From the NCBI RefSeq assembly GCF_006337085.1, contig NZ_CP040882.1, positions 1,488,001 through 1,552,000 on the forward strand: 64,000 nucleotides of DNA, read 5' to 3'. Positions 1 through 8,177 of this stretch are shown piece after piece. The notes under the pieces are model-generated. The model was given only the letters and a program-made list of their open reading frames with translations, searched no databases and was not told where the DNA came from. Numbering within the stretch: the first letter of the stretch is position 1; each line of letters begins with the position of its first letter. The position numbers were made by a program, and so were the translations under genes. This DNA is from Sutterella faecalis. GTDB lineage: Bacteria > Pseudomonadota > Gammaproteobacteria > Burkholderiales > Burkholderiaceae_F.

Positions 1-50
1 AGGCTAGGAGGCTTTAAAAATGATTGACTTCAATCAAATTCCGGATATGC

Positions 51-80
51 AGAGGGGCGCTGAGAATTCAGCGCCCCTCT
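51..80. repeat. 13-bp perfect inverted repeat, loop GAAT
   Basis: Arms 51-63 (AGAGGGGCGCTGA) and 68-80 are exact reverse complements. There is no T-tract on either side, so an intrinsic terminator is not well supported. A second perfect 10-bp stem (116-125 with 130-139, loop GGCT) lies between it and the end of tnpC. Both could be structural ends of the IS66 element or transcription barriers behind tnpC. Confidence 0.5.
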
Positions 81-157
81 GGCTGTCTGCTCCGGCAAGG
101 AGCATGCGGCATGGTCGCTCAAGGCGGCTGCCTTGAGCGGATCCGTCAGGCCTTTGC

Positions 158-2272
158 CTAACTCCGCCGCTTTCGCTCCATGTATGCCGACGGCTCCCAC
201 GCATCGGCGTTGAAGCTCTCTATGTCCTTCGGGTCGAATGCAAACCGCCTCGAAAGTTCGAGCCCTTTGTCGGAGCGCCGGTTCAGCTCTTCATTCACGC
301 AGTGTTCGAATATGGCGCGGCCATATTCATTCAGCCACTGCGTGGGCCGCTCGATGCCGTTGAGCCGCGCCGTTACAAAGAGCGTGTACCAGTCGCACAT
401 GCTCTGCATGTACTCCGGCGACTGCTTGAAATTGCAGCTGGTGCGCAGCACGCAAAGCGGCCTCAGGCTCCTCTCGGCTGCGGAGGAGTCCGGCGTCACA
501 TAGGCGTTCTCGAGAAACACCCGGAAGTTCTCCTTGTTGTTCATGTAGTAAACAACAGGCTTCGCGTACGGCGACATCAGCGCCGCCTCCCAGGTTTTCC
601 CCTTCTTCACGGCGTACCTTTCAGCCAGCTTCACCATGATTTCATCGATCCGATCCATCAGCGGTTCGGCATGGGCTTTTCGGCAGTCCGTCACTCGTTT
701 CATCCAGTCCGCCGGGTTTTCATCCTCCTGCGCCTTCAGCGTCGCCTCCCACTTGTAGATCTTGGAGATGGCGGCCGTTACCATCAGCAGGTAATAGGCG
801 GGAGTGCCGGATCCGAGTGCTTCGGCAAGCTTTTCCCGGTTCGTCGGGTTTGTTACAGCGTCGTGCATGTTCTCCAGCTCCAGCGCGTCGTAAACGGTGC
901 GCGTGAAATGCGCGAGGCACGACTGTCGTTCGATCTTCACGGCGCTCGCGCCGATAATGCTGTCGTACCCGGCGTAGGCATCCGTAATCCAGGTGCCGGC
1001 TTCATAGGAGCCGAGCACGCCGGCAATCGCCTCGGCGCTTCTGCTTTTGAGCCGGTTGAATACGGCAAACTGGTACTTTGCGCTCGCCGGGCTGGTAATC
1101 GTCAGCAGGTAAGCCTGCTTGGCGGCGTCCTCGTCGTCGAGCTTCGTTTTGCTCATCCCGGCCTGCTGCAGACAGCTGAATGGCGTTTCATCCGCGCAGA
1201 TTTCAGCCGCCTTTCTGGCTTTCTTCAGGATGGCTTTGAGCAGCGGCTGGCCCAGTCCGGACGTTATCCAGTCGTGCATGTTCCGCGGAATCGTATCCCC
1301 GCTCATGGTCATTGCGGCCGTATTAAAGAGCGCATTGATGCGGTTCATCGGCATGCCGAGCGTCAGCATGCGGGCGCAGTCGAAAAGCAGCTCCTGCGAC
1401 ACGGTGCGGTTCAGATCCGCCGGCACGGGCACTTCCTCCGGAATGTGCATGTGATTCTTCCCGCAGGCGCGGCACTGCAGCACCGGGTTCTTTACATAAG
1501 TCCCCTCGAGCATGTCTTCAATGTGCTTGTGCAGTGTGCGCAGGAAAACCGTCGGCCCTTCCTGCTCAAAGAAGCCTTCCGTGCTGCCGCAGTAAGGACA
1601 GGTGCATCCCCGGGCATGCGAAATGCCGCCCTGCGTCGGAGCGGTCCGGCGATTGGGATCCGCCTGCTTGCCGGGCGGAATCTCCTCCGCCTTCGTGGTT
1701 TCGGGCACTGCCGCATTCGCAATGCCGGCCGCGGCTTTAAGCATCGCGTTGTCCGGGTGCTTTTCAGCTTCAGCAGCGGCAACTTCGCCGACGGTGTTCT
1801 TCGTCTCGGCGCTCTTTTTGTTGTTTTCGGCGATGGTCCGCTTCTTCTTAAGCATCTCCTTCACGGCTTCCGCCTTGCGGCGCTCCAGTTCAAGCTCTGC
1901 TTCCGCGAGGTCGCTCTTCGTTTGCTCGATCTGAGGTTCGATCTTGCCCTGGATCTGCCGGAACTGCCTGCGCAGGAGCTTTTCAATTCCCGGCAGTGCC
2001 TTCAGTTCATTGGCATCCATGCTGGCTTCTCGCAGAAGCAGGTCGATCACGGCTTCGCCCTTTACAACCAGAGCGGGGCAGTGTTTTTCGAGCAGCTCCA
2101 GCGCCTTGATGAGGAGCTGCTGAATCATGCTGAGGCCCTCAAACTGAAGCTGCGCGAGCTTGCGCGTGGCGCAATGCTCGCGGCGTTCGATATCAAGCGC
2201 AGCCTCAAGCTCGGCAATCCTCTTCTGGAGTGCTTCGATGGAGACGTTGATTTTTGGACCCTTGCGTGCCAT
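158..2272 (-). CDS. tnpC: IS66 family transposase TnpC
   Basis: This is the main DDE transposase of the IS66 element, 704 residues. An N-terminal leucine-zipper-like coiled coil rich in Glu and Lys (about residues 10-180) carries the DNA-binding and oligomerisation part. A zinc-finger region follows (CTCPYCGS and LQCRACGK, about 220-270). The catalytic core has CADETPFS, WITDAYAGYDSI and SAAERSLRPL, which fit the conserved acidic positions of the family. The protein is longer than many TnpC proteins (about 500-550 residues) because of the extended coiled-coil and Ala/Lys linker. It lies about 280 nt downstream of tnpB, more than is usual. No truncation is seen. Confidence 0.93.
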   Translation of the reverse strand: MARKGPKINVSIEALQKRIAELEAALDIERREHCATRKLAQLQFEGLSMIQQLLIKALELLEKHCPALVVKGEAVIDLLLREASMDANELKALPGIEKLLRRQFRQIQGKIEPQIEQTKSDLAEAELELERRKAEAVKEMLKKKRTIAENNKKSAETKNTVGEVAAAEAEKHPDNAMLKAAAGIANAAVPETTKAEEIPPGKQADPNRRTAPTQGGISHARGCTCPYCGSTEGFFEQEGPTVFLRTLHKHIEDMLEGTYVKNPVLQCRACGKNHMHIPEEVPVPADLNRTVSQELLFDCARMLTLGMPMNRINALFNTAAMTMSGDTIPRNMHDWITSGLGQPLLKAILKKARKAAEICADETPFSCLQQAGMSKTKLDDEDAAKQAYLLTITSPASAKYQFAVFNRLKSRSAEAIAGVLGSYEAGTWITDAYAGYDSIIGASAVKIERQSCLAHFTRTVYDALELENMHDAVTNPTNREKLAEALGSGTPAYYLLMVTAAISKIYKWEATLKAQEDENPADWMKRVTDCRKAHAEPLMDRIDEIMVKLAERYAVKKGKTWEAALMSPYAKPVVYYMNNKENFRVFLENAYVTPDSSAAERSLRPLCVLRTSCNFKQSPEYMQSMCDWYTLFVTARLNGIERPTQWLNEYGRAIFEHCVNEELNRRSDKGLELSRRFAFDPKDIESFNADAWEPSAYMERKRRS

Positions 2273-2352
2273 GTCGATAGGGAGATCAGTTAAGAATTAA
2301 TGGAAGTAATTTTACCGGCCGGAAGCTTAAATTTCACCGATATATCAATCGT

Positions 2353-2559
2353 TTAAAAGGCACTCCTAAGCCCGTTAGAGGCCCTCTGGACGGCCGGACA
2401 ACCCCGGTGGCATCCATCTTGATTGCGTATGCCTAGAAGCGTTTTACGGTGCTTCCCGAGGCCTTCCTGAAGGCTTTGGAAGAAGTCGAATTTCATCGAA
2501 TTTTCTTGATTTTCAATCATTTGATGAAGATCAAGAAAACGCTTTTCGAGCAGTCTCAT
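2353..2559 (-). CDS. small ORF between tnpB and tnpC, unknown
   Basis: This 68-codon frame starts at an ATG that overlaps the tnpB stop (ATGA), the same coupling seen between tnpA and tnpB, so it could be translated by re-initiation. I do not recognise the protein. The N-terminal half (MRLLEKRFLDLHQMIENQEN) is helical and charged, and the C-terminal half is Cys/Arg-rich. It fills the unusually long tnpB-tnpC gap. It could equally be a chance frame or a decayed fourth IS66 gene. Confidence 0.3.
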   Translation of the reverse strand: MRLLEKRFLDLHQMIENQENSMKFDFFQSLQEGLGKHRKTLLGIRNQDGCHRGCPAVQRASNGLRSAF

Positions 2560-2882
2560 CCGGTTTTCGACTTGCCGTCGAGAAAGCTGATCACCTCATC
2601 GGCGGTGAAGTTCAGCACCGTCTGAGATTCAAGCTTTGCCATGAAGCGGGCGAACTTCTGCTGATGCAGACGCCGGTAGAGAAGCCATCCGCCGCAGACG
2701 TCGGACCAGATGACTTTGGCCGTCTTCCGGTGCTTTCCGACAAATACGACCACATCGCCGCCGCCGTCAGGGTCGATGAAGAGACGTTCCTGCGCAAAGC
2801 GCGACAGCGCGGCATAGCCGTAGCGCATGTCCACGGGAGCCAGAACGATGGTGATGCGGCGGTCTCCAAAGTCGAGCTTCAT
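2556..2882 (-). CDS. tnpB: IS66 family accessory protein TnpB
   Basis: TnpB (IS66 Orf2) is a small protein of unknown biochemical role that many IS66 elements need for transposition. The 108 residues show the family pattern: a start like LDFGDRRITIVLAPVDMRYG, then DPDGGGDVVVFVGKHRKTAKVIWSDVCGGWLLYRRL. The length matches the family (about 110-120). Its ATG overlaps the tnpA stop by four bases and its stop overlaps the next small ORF. Confidence 0.93.
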   Translation of the reverse strand: MKLDFGDRRITIVLAPVDMRYGYAALSRFAQERLFIDPDGGGDVVVFVGKHRKTAKVIWSDVCGGWLLYRRLHQQKFARFMAKLESQTVLNFTADEVISFLDGKSKTG

Positions 2883-3454
2883 TCTGCAAACCCTCCGGCA
2901 GAGATCATCTGCATGGCGAGGGTTTCCGGCGAGTCGGTTCGGAACCTGAGCTCTATGCCGTTGGGCAGCTTGATGAAAACAAGCGTTCCGCGAGGATCTG
3001 GATCAGTACTGCGGAGCCTGGTACTAATCTGAGGGCGCTGTGGAGGCGGAAGTTGTTGACCCATAGGAGCAGCTTGAAGCGGCTGGGGGTGTTCATCTTG
3101 TACTACTTGTACACGTCGTGCCAGCCGGAGGTGTACACCTGGTACACCTTGTACTCCTTGTGACCCTGCACTTTGTGCGCTGCGGGGTATCTCCCGGGCA
3201 ACGAAAATGTTCCTGCCCGCCGGTTGTACAGGAATCGGCTCTTCCTGAGATGGCGCTCCATCAACGATCGGCTTGAATTGCGCATCCTGGATGATGGTTT
3301 TCTCAAGCTCAAGGAGTTTCTTATAGAAATAGTGAAGGCTGGGAAGCTTGCCGTTCTCTGAAAACTCGATGAGACGGGTGCGGTGAAAAGCGGTTTTCGA
3401 CAGACCGCTGCGAAGGTAGGCGGCATAGGCCGCATCCCAGGCGATCATCCTCAT
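2879..3454 (-). CDS. tnpA: IS66 family accessory protein TnpA
   Basis: This is the first gene of the IS66 operon, 191 residues. The N-terminal 70 residues (WDAAYAAYLRSGLSKTAFHR, LPSLHYFYKKLLELE) resemble the helix-turn-helix-like start of IS66 TnpA proteins. The middle is a low-complexity Gln/Pro/Arg-rich stretch. The C-terminus (FIKLPNGIELRF and SPETLAMQMI) matches the conserved end of the family. The ATG at 3454 has a GGAG six bases upstream. TnpA is thought to act as an accessory or regulatory DNA-binding factor, which is inference from the family. Confidence 0.85.
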   Translation of the reverse strand: MRMIAWDAAYAAYLRSGLSKTAFHRTRLIEFSENGKLPSLHYFYKKLLELEKTIIQDAQFKPIVDGAPSQEEPIPVQPAGRNIFVAREIPRSAQSAGSQGVQGVPGVHLRLARRVQVVQDEHPQPLQAAPMGQQLPPPQRPQISTRLRSTDPDPRGTLVFIKLPNGIELRFRTDSPETLAMQMISAGGFAE

Positions 3455-3528
3455 GTCAGGCTCCAGGGAGGGTTGCAGTCCTGACAGGGTAGTAGCAGCC
3501 GCTTTTTCGCGCTCAAGCTATAGGAAGC

Positions 3529-4443
3529 TCACGCATCAACCGTAACGTTTCCCTTGAAAACCTTGTCGTAGCCCTTGATGTCATCGGCTGTGGCATCCGC
3601 GGCAAACAGACCAACCTTTGTACCTTCAACCGCAGCGTCCGCAATCGTCGTCGCACCAGCAAACACATAGTTGCCGGCAGCGATGTCAGACTTGACGCTA
3701 ATCGTCGAGCCCGTGAAGGTCAACGTGCCTTCATTAGCAAATGTTGCATTCGCGATGGTGAGAGCTTTGTCAGTAGCCGCAACGATTTCAGCATTGGTAC
3801 CGGCTTTGACGACAACCGAAGTCGTCTTTCCCGGAGTTACCATGTCGGTGTTGGCATCTTTCTTGTCAACAGTGCCCAGCGTCAGCGCGTCGACAGAGAC
3901 AAGCTTAGCCGTACCAACCTTCGCTTCCGTACCGGAAACTCCGAACACGATCGTCTGGCCAGCGAGAGTCACCGGTTCAGCGGCGGCACCAACCGTCAGA
4001 GTGGCATTCTTAGCGGCAGCATCAGTCTTGCCTGAGACGGAAATGATCGACAGCGTGCCGGCGCCATCAACGGTGCCGACCTTCTTATCCGTTCCAACCA
4101 CCTCAAGTTCGCCGCCCTTAAAGGTGACCTTGACATCATCGTTAAGCCTGTCTCCGGCATCGAACTGCTGTTCTGTCGCGGGCTTCTGGCTGTTCATACC
4201 CTTGACGGTACCGACAACGGTAGAGCTGTAAGCTCCTTCCGCATCGGTCGTAATCGTGATCTTCGTCCCATTATCGAGCGTGACAGTCGAGAGATTGTCG
4301 ATAGCAAAAGCGGATCCAGCCGCAAGAGCCACCGCCGCAGCGATCACTGTCTTCACAGCCTTGCCCTGATAGGAGGAAGCCTTCTCGCTCGTCACGACTG
4401 TGCCGCGTGTGAGAGAACGGGCGACCTTGAAAGTCTTATTCAT
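3529..4443 (-). pseudogene. autotransporter adhesin fragment, truncated by IS66
   Basis: This is an N-terminal autotransporter fragment of 304 codons. The preferred start is the ATG at 4443 (GGAG 12 bases upstream), giving MNKTFKVARSLTRG, an extended signal peptide region like that of the large autotransporter at 24427-29208. A hydrophobic segment follows (VIAAAVALAAGSAFA), with probable cleavage before IDNLS. The remainder is a Gly/Thr/Val-rich repetitive passenger of the beta-helix type. There is no translocator beta-barrel: the frame ends VTVDA at the point where the IS66 element begins, and the TGA seems to come from the element end. The product could be secreted to the periplasm but not displayed. 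The missing part is expected beyond the left edge of the IS66 copy. Confidence 0.75.
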
Positions 4444-4582
4444 TTTTTGGGTTAACTCCAAATCAATTGATTTCCTTAACTGTCCTCCCTGAAAGAAGAC
4501 AGTTCATGCCCATCCGGCACTCCCATGGAGAGCGCGCGGTTCTGAGCACGAACTGATCCTAAAAAAATCAAATCAACGGTGA

Positions 4583-4596
4583 GGGGTAACCCTAAT
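4583..4596 (-). promoter_or_regulatory. AGGGTTA-type motif upstream of autotransporter fragment
   Basis: The minus strand reads ATTAGGGTTACCCC about 140 bases before the ATG at 4443. Near-identical motifs lie upstream of the other two autotransporter genes, at 29325-29343 and 11335-11346. It could be an operator or an unusual promoter element. Function is inferred from position only. Confidence 0.4.
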
Positions 4597-4642
4597 AGAC
4601 CTTATAAAATCACGCCTATCAACTGCTATCTATCACAGTAAT

Positions 4643-4669
4643 TAAAAGAACCTCAATTCTTCCCACTAT
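4643..4669. repeat. left terminal inverted repeat of the IS1634-like element
   Basis: It begins TAAAAGAACCTCA and matches the reverse complement of 8366-8392 over 27 bp with a few mismatches. It is preceded by GTAAT at 4638-4642, the same five bases that follow the right repeat. The stop codon of the transposase (TAG, 4668-4666) lies inside this repeat. Confidence 0.85.
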
Positions 4670-5031
4670 AGTGAGCCGGAAGAGCGTTCCTTTCGAGGGC
4701 GACCTCTTGGGCGAGGAGGCCCATAGATGATCGGCCGAACTCTGGGGCGCCCCGGCTTGCGCTTCGGCTGGGGGTTTACTTCCTGTGCCTCCGTCTGTTC
4801 CGGTTTTTTGCGCGGCCGGCCGCGTTTTTTCGGATCCGGCGCTTTGTCTTTGCCGGGCAAGGCGAGCTCCAAAGCCGCCAGCAGCTCTCCATCGCACTTC
4901 AGCAGACGATTCCAGTATTCGTCATCAACCTGCGGCAGGCTCTCCCGCGGCGCCTTGCGATTGCGCCAGCACGTTCTGAGCGAGTCCATGACATCCCCGA
5001 ATGTTGCATTGTCGAGTACTCCTGCCTTAAT
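4666..5031 (-). pseudogene. IS1634-family transposase, C-terminal fragment with AT-hooks
   Basis: This is the 3' part of the transposase whose 5' part is at 6883-8177. The sequence AGVLDNATFGDVMDSLRTCW, then DDEYWNRLLKCDGELLAALEL, is the C-terminal pattern that follows the catalytic core in this family. A tail follows with three AT-hook cores (KRGRPRKKP, KPGRPRVRP, RGRPRKE). A frame of 138 codons can be drawn from 5082, but its first residues come from the left end of the nested IS, so that N-terminus is artificial. The last codon and stop lie in the left terminal repeat. AT-hooks suggest minor-groove DNA contact, which is inference. Confidence 0.75.
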
Positions 5032-5035
5032 GACA

Positions 5036-5047
5036 TGGACCACCCAC
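5036..5047. repeat. IS1111-type left subterminal inverted repeat
   Basis: TGGACCACCCAC, exactly complementary to 6868-6879. It is four bases inside the inferred left end of the element. Confidence 0.7.
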
Positions 5048-5120
5048 TGCATCGAACCCGTTCGAGCGAATGGGCGCGACAATAGGTGTATCTACCTCTA
5101 ATACCGCAGGAGGCCATGCC

Positions 5121-6314
5121 ATGACAAAGAAGCATACGCAAACGACGCTTGATGTTTCCATCGAATATTCCGCGATCGGGCTGGACCTCGCCAAATACGA
5201 CGTTTCCTTGGCAGCGGTGACGCTCAACGAGGGAGAAATTATTTGTATCGACCGCGTGACTTATGCTGAGCTCTATGAGCTTGCCGACAAGCTCTCCCCG
5301 ACGCTGTTTGCAGTTGAACCGTGCTGCGGCTACTCGCAGCTTGCCCTTGAGCTCGAGGCTCGCGGCCATGAGATGCGCGTTATCAACGGCAAAGTCGTCA
5401 AGATGTGGATCGACACGCATATGTCGGGCCAGAAAACCGACATCAACGATGCGCTCGCGCTTGCCCGGCTGACGGCCGATCCGGATCTTCGGCCTATTCG
5501 CGCGAAATCTCTCGAAGAATGCCGCATTATGACGGTGCAGGGCGTGCGTCAGCAGCTGATCGGACAACGTACGAAGACGCTCGTCAGCTTCAAGGGCTTT
5601 GCCCAGACCTGGGGAATCCACATGCCTGCCGGCAGGCGCAATCTCAAAAAGATGCGTGAAGCCGTGGAAGCTAAGGCAGACATGATGGGCGACGCAGCTG
5701 TCTCTGCTCTGACGACGATGCTTGACCGCGTGAAGACGCTCGATGATCAAATTCATCAGCTCGACAAGGACCTTGAAGCACTGGTCAGCGCCAATGCCAA
5801 CGGCAGGCTGCTGAAGAGCGTCATGGGCGTCGGCACTCAGATCGCCGCCCGCTTCATTACGGTTGTCGGCGATGTAAAACGGTTTGAAACGTCACGCTCG
5901 CTTGTTGCCTACATCGGATGCGTGCCGAAAAATTACATTACGGGGCATGTGAATAAGCCCAGACAAAAGAAGAGCTCTGCTCCCGACCTGAGCAGCAAGG
6001 GCCAGGGGCGAATCAGCCGCCGCGGCGACAAATTGCTGAGATCCCTGCTGATGCAGGGTGCGGCCTGCATCTACATGCAGTACTGCAAGAGGCAGCTGCC
6101 CGACTGCCAGCTCACAAAGTGGATTGACAAGCAGCTGGCGGTGAGGAAGCCCTACGGCAAGATCATGGTGTCGCTGGCGGCGAAACTCATCCGGATCGCA
6201 TGGGCGGTGCTCACCTACGGCAAAAAGTTCGACATCCACAGAGCGGGCGTCCCCCGCTCGGTGCTGGCGGCGATGGCCGTTCAACCCAGCAATGAGGCTG
6301 CCGCTGCAGCATGA
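5121..6314 (+). CDS. IS110/IS1111 family transposase
   Basis: This is a 397-residue DEDD (RuvC-like) recombinase that moves its element with the help of a guide RNA encoded in the element. The start is the ATG at 5121, which has AGGAGG seven bases upstream; a longer frame from 5070 lacks such a site. The N-terminal catalytic domain shows IGLDLAKYDVSLAAV, AVEPCCGYSQLALELE and KTDINDALALARL. The C-terminal Transposase_20-type domain shows LLKSVMGVGTQIAARFI and YIGCVPKNYITG, including the HhH-like segment, then RGDKLLRSLLMQGA. The length is typical (about 350-420). The subgroup is assigned from the inverted repeats and the 3' non-coding region, not from the protein alone. Confidence 0.92.
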   Translation: MTKKHTQTTLDVSIEYSAIGLDLAKYDVSLAAVTLNEGEIICIDRVTYAELYELADKLSPTLFAVEPCCGYSQLALELEARGHEMRVINGKVVKMWIDTHMSGQKTDINDALALARLTADPDLRPIRAKSLEECRIMTVQGVRQQLIGQRTKTLVSFKGFAQTWGIHMPAGRRNLKKMREAVEAKADMMGDAAVSALTTMLDRVKTLDDQIHQLDKDLEALVSANANGRLLKSVMGVGTQIAARFITVVGDVKRFETSRSLVAYIGCVPKNYITGHVNKPRQKKSSAPDLSSKGQGRISRRGDKLLRSLLMQGAACIYMQYCKRQLPDCQLTKWIDKQLAVRKPYGKIMVSLAAKLIRIAWAVLTYGKKFDIHRAGVPRSVLAAMAVQPSNEAAAAA

Positions 6315-6867
6315 GGCATCGGCAATTCCATAACTAATCGCGTGAAATGAGAAACCCTTTTCTGTAAGGCTTGTCCGACAGCTATTCATGTCGAATTGCA
6401 CTTGATGCATGTGGCTTTTTATTGGCAAGGACAAGACTTCTGATGAGTTCATTTTGGCCATGGCATGCAAGCATGCCGACAGGCCTGAGAGATTAACGGA
6501 AGCGGCCTCTCTCGTTGATGCGTGATTACTGGGACTGGAATACTGCCGGCAACAACCAAAATGACATAACACGGATTAGCCGATGTAGGGTCGCTAAGTC
6601 CGAATGCGGGCTGCGCTTCGCTTGTCGCATTCGCACATAGCGACATTGTATCGGCGGAGGTCCTGTAAAGCGGCTTACGCGGCATATGCTCCGCTCGGCC
6701 TGAAGGCCGTGCTCGCTATTCCACGACCGCTTGACAGGAATAGGCTCAGTGCCTGAAGGCACCAGGCCAGCAATGCCGCCAGCTGCCGCTATAAGGCGCT
6801 CGACTAACTCACTGCCCGCAGCTTCGCTCCTGAGCTCGCGCGTTACCGTACTTGGAGCTTGACAAAC
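6315..6867 (+). ncRNA. structured 3' non-coding end of the IS1111-type element, candidate guide (bridge/seek) RNA
   Basis: No convincing gene lies in these 553 bases. They contain a series of hairpins: GGCATGC-AA-GCATGCC (6462-6477); CGGCC-TGAA-GGCCG (6696-6709); CTATTCC paired with GGAATAG (6716-6722 with 6737-6743); and GTGCC-TGAA-GGCAC (6749-6762). Two 5-bp stems with identical TGAA loops flank a longer stem. IS110-superfamily elements encode a guide RNA in their long non-coding end, which for IS1111 members is 3' of the transposase. Assigning this region is therefore an inference from family, position and structure. The RNA ends and the guide loops cannot be fixed by eye. Confidence 0.4.
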
Positions 6868-6879
6868 GTGGGTGGTCCA
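6868..6879. repeat. IS1111-type right subterminal inverted repeat
   Basis: GTGGGTGGTCCA, the exact reverse complement of 5036-5047, three bases inside the inferred right end. Confidence 0.7.
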
Positions 6880-6882
6880 GAG

Positions 6883-8177
6883 ATCGACATGCGCTTCACA
6901 ATGCGGGATGTCAGGATGGAGGCAATGAGGTCTACGAATTCGGATCCGCGGACGGAGTAGTCGGACTGGACCCGGGTTACGCCGAAATCAAGGCTGTTCT
7001 TGTAAACATCGAAGAACATCTCAAGCTGCCAGCGCTGTTCGTAGCATGCGTAGACCTCAGCGCACGTCATGTCGAGATCCGACTCAAAGACGATTGTTCC
7101 ATACGAGCCGCAATGCTCATCGTAGTTCTTCTTGTCGTATGAATCGCTCCTGCGCTGGCGGTCCATGAAGGAGTTGTCTTCCGCCTGAGCCTTCCACGAA
7201 TCCCTGAAGGAGTAGAGGAAGCGCCCGTTTCCCATCTTTACCTTTTTGCAGCGGATGCGCTTATCAATGCCGCGCAGACAATCCTCGAAATCGAGCATGG
7301 CGTTCTCTGCAATCTTCTTGTCCGAGCGCTTCAGCGGCGTGAGGAAATGAAGCCCTTCATGCTTTCGGAGCAGGCCTTCAATTGCCTTGGGAGGGAATCC
7401 CTTGTCCGTGATCAGGACGCCTCGTTCGATTTTGTTTTCCGAAACGAATGAGCTGTAGGCGCGGGCGTCGATCATATTGCCCGGATAGACCTGTGCGCAC
7501 AAGGGTTCCTGTGCTTCAAGGTCATAGGCGTAGAGGACGGAAATCTCTTTGCAGCCCTTGACGCGAGCCTTTCTTGAGAAGGCAGACAAATCATTGACGA
7601 TGCTTGTGTTCTGCTTGAGCGTTCCATCAATGATGATGTGGTGATCCCTGCAGACGGCGGCGAGCCGTGCGGTGATGAAGGCATTCATCTTGCCGGCGTC
7701 CTGGCCGAGCAGGTTCAGGAACTTGCTGATGGTGTTCTCAGAGAGAGGCAGTCCGGGGTAGAAAACCGAGATGAAGGACTTTTCGTAATGCTGACGGCAG
7801 CGGGAGATCTTGATGCCCTTGTGCTCAATGCGGAGCAAGGCGAGCGCAAGAATCATGCAGGCGTCCTTGACGTCGTAGACCTTGAAGAGCTCATCGTCGA
7901 GCCCTCGAAGTTCGTCGTGAAGCAGTGCTGCGGCCCCGTAAGAGAGATAGTCGGGACCGTCTTCTGCAAGACTCGCTGCGGACTGGCGAGGCACAAACTT
8001 GCCGTCAATGATGTGCCCAATGACCGGCCCGTTCACCGGGCGCGGGTTGCAGCCGGGCTTGCATATGGAAGCCCGACGACTGTGAACCGCATAGCGCTTG
8101 GCGCCATTGCTGCCGCTGTCGATGACAACGGTATTGCGCGGTCTCGGAACCTTGCGGATGTGCTCTGGAACGGCCAT
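6883..8177 (-). pseudogene. IS1634-family transposase, N-terminal fragment
   Basis: This is the catalytic part of a DDE transposase of the IS4/IS1634 type. The start is taken at the ATG at 8177 (MAVPEHIRKV), although no good ribosome site is seen; an open frame extends upstream to 8318. Features are IIIDGTLKQNTSIVNDLSAF (first acidic region), GVLITDKGFPPKAI (second Asp) and YEQRWQLEMFFDVYKNSLDF (the Y-x2-R-W-x2-E signature). After FVDLIASILTSRIVKRMSI the sequence runs into the nested IS and stops at 6843. The natural continuation is at 4666-5031. The fragment lacks the C-terminal domain, so it is probably non-functional. Confidence 0.8.

Larger units (their letters stand above)
1..3532 (-). 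mobile_element. IS66-family insertion sequence (left end not resolved)
   Basis: The three canonical IS66 genes are present in the usual order on the minus strand: tnpA (3454 to 2879), tnpB (2882 to 2556, ATGA overlap with tnpA) and tnpC (2272 to 158). The right boundary is inferred at about 3532. There the minus strand reads GTGAGC, similar to the GTAAGC-type ends of the family, and the reading frame of the neighbouring autotransporter stops on that TGA. No matching left terminal repeat or copy of the presumed 8-bp flank was found in bases 1-157, so the left end probably lies outside the window or has diverged. All three genes are intact, so the element may be active. Confidence 0.75.
5032..6882 (+). 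mobile_element. IS110-superfamily (IS1111-type) insertion sequence nested in the IS1634-like transposase
   Basis: The single transposase gene (5121-6314) is flanked by a perfect 12-bp inverted repeat, TGGACCACCCAC at 5036-5047 and its complement at 6868-6879. Subterminal repeats of this kind mark the IS1111 subgroup. A 0.55-kb non-coding stretch lies 3' of the gene, also as in IS1111. Boundaries (about 5032 and 6882) were placed by restoring the IS1634 reading frame, which rejoins as RMSI-KAGV across a shared AT dinucleotide. No target duplication is expected for this family. The element looks intact. Confidence 0.75.

Noticed and set aside
51..80. Intrinsic terminator
   Set aside because: Strong stem, but no T-tract on either strand; listed only as an inverted repeat.
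302..2293. 663-codon open frame on the plus strand
   Set aside because: It is antisense to the well-supported IS66 tnpC; composition (His/Arg/Leu-rich) is that of a shadow of GC-rich coding DNA.
4666..5082. 138-codon AT-hook protein as an independent gene
   Set aside because: Its first residues come from the left end of the nested IS, and the rest fits the C-terminus of the interrupted transposase.
6449..6762. Short minus-strand frames between the nested transposase and the IS1634 fragment
   Set aside because: They lie in the structured non-coding end of the IS1111-type element, lack ribosome sites and resemble nothing known.
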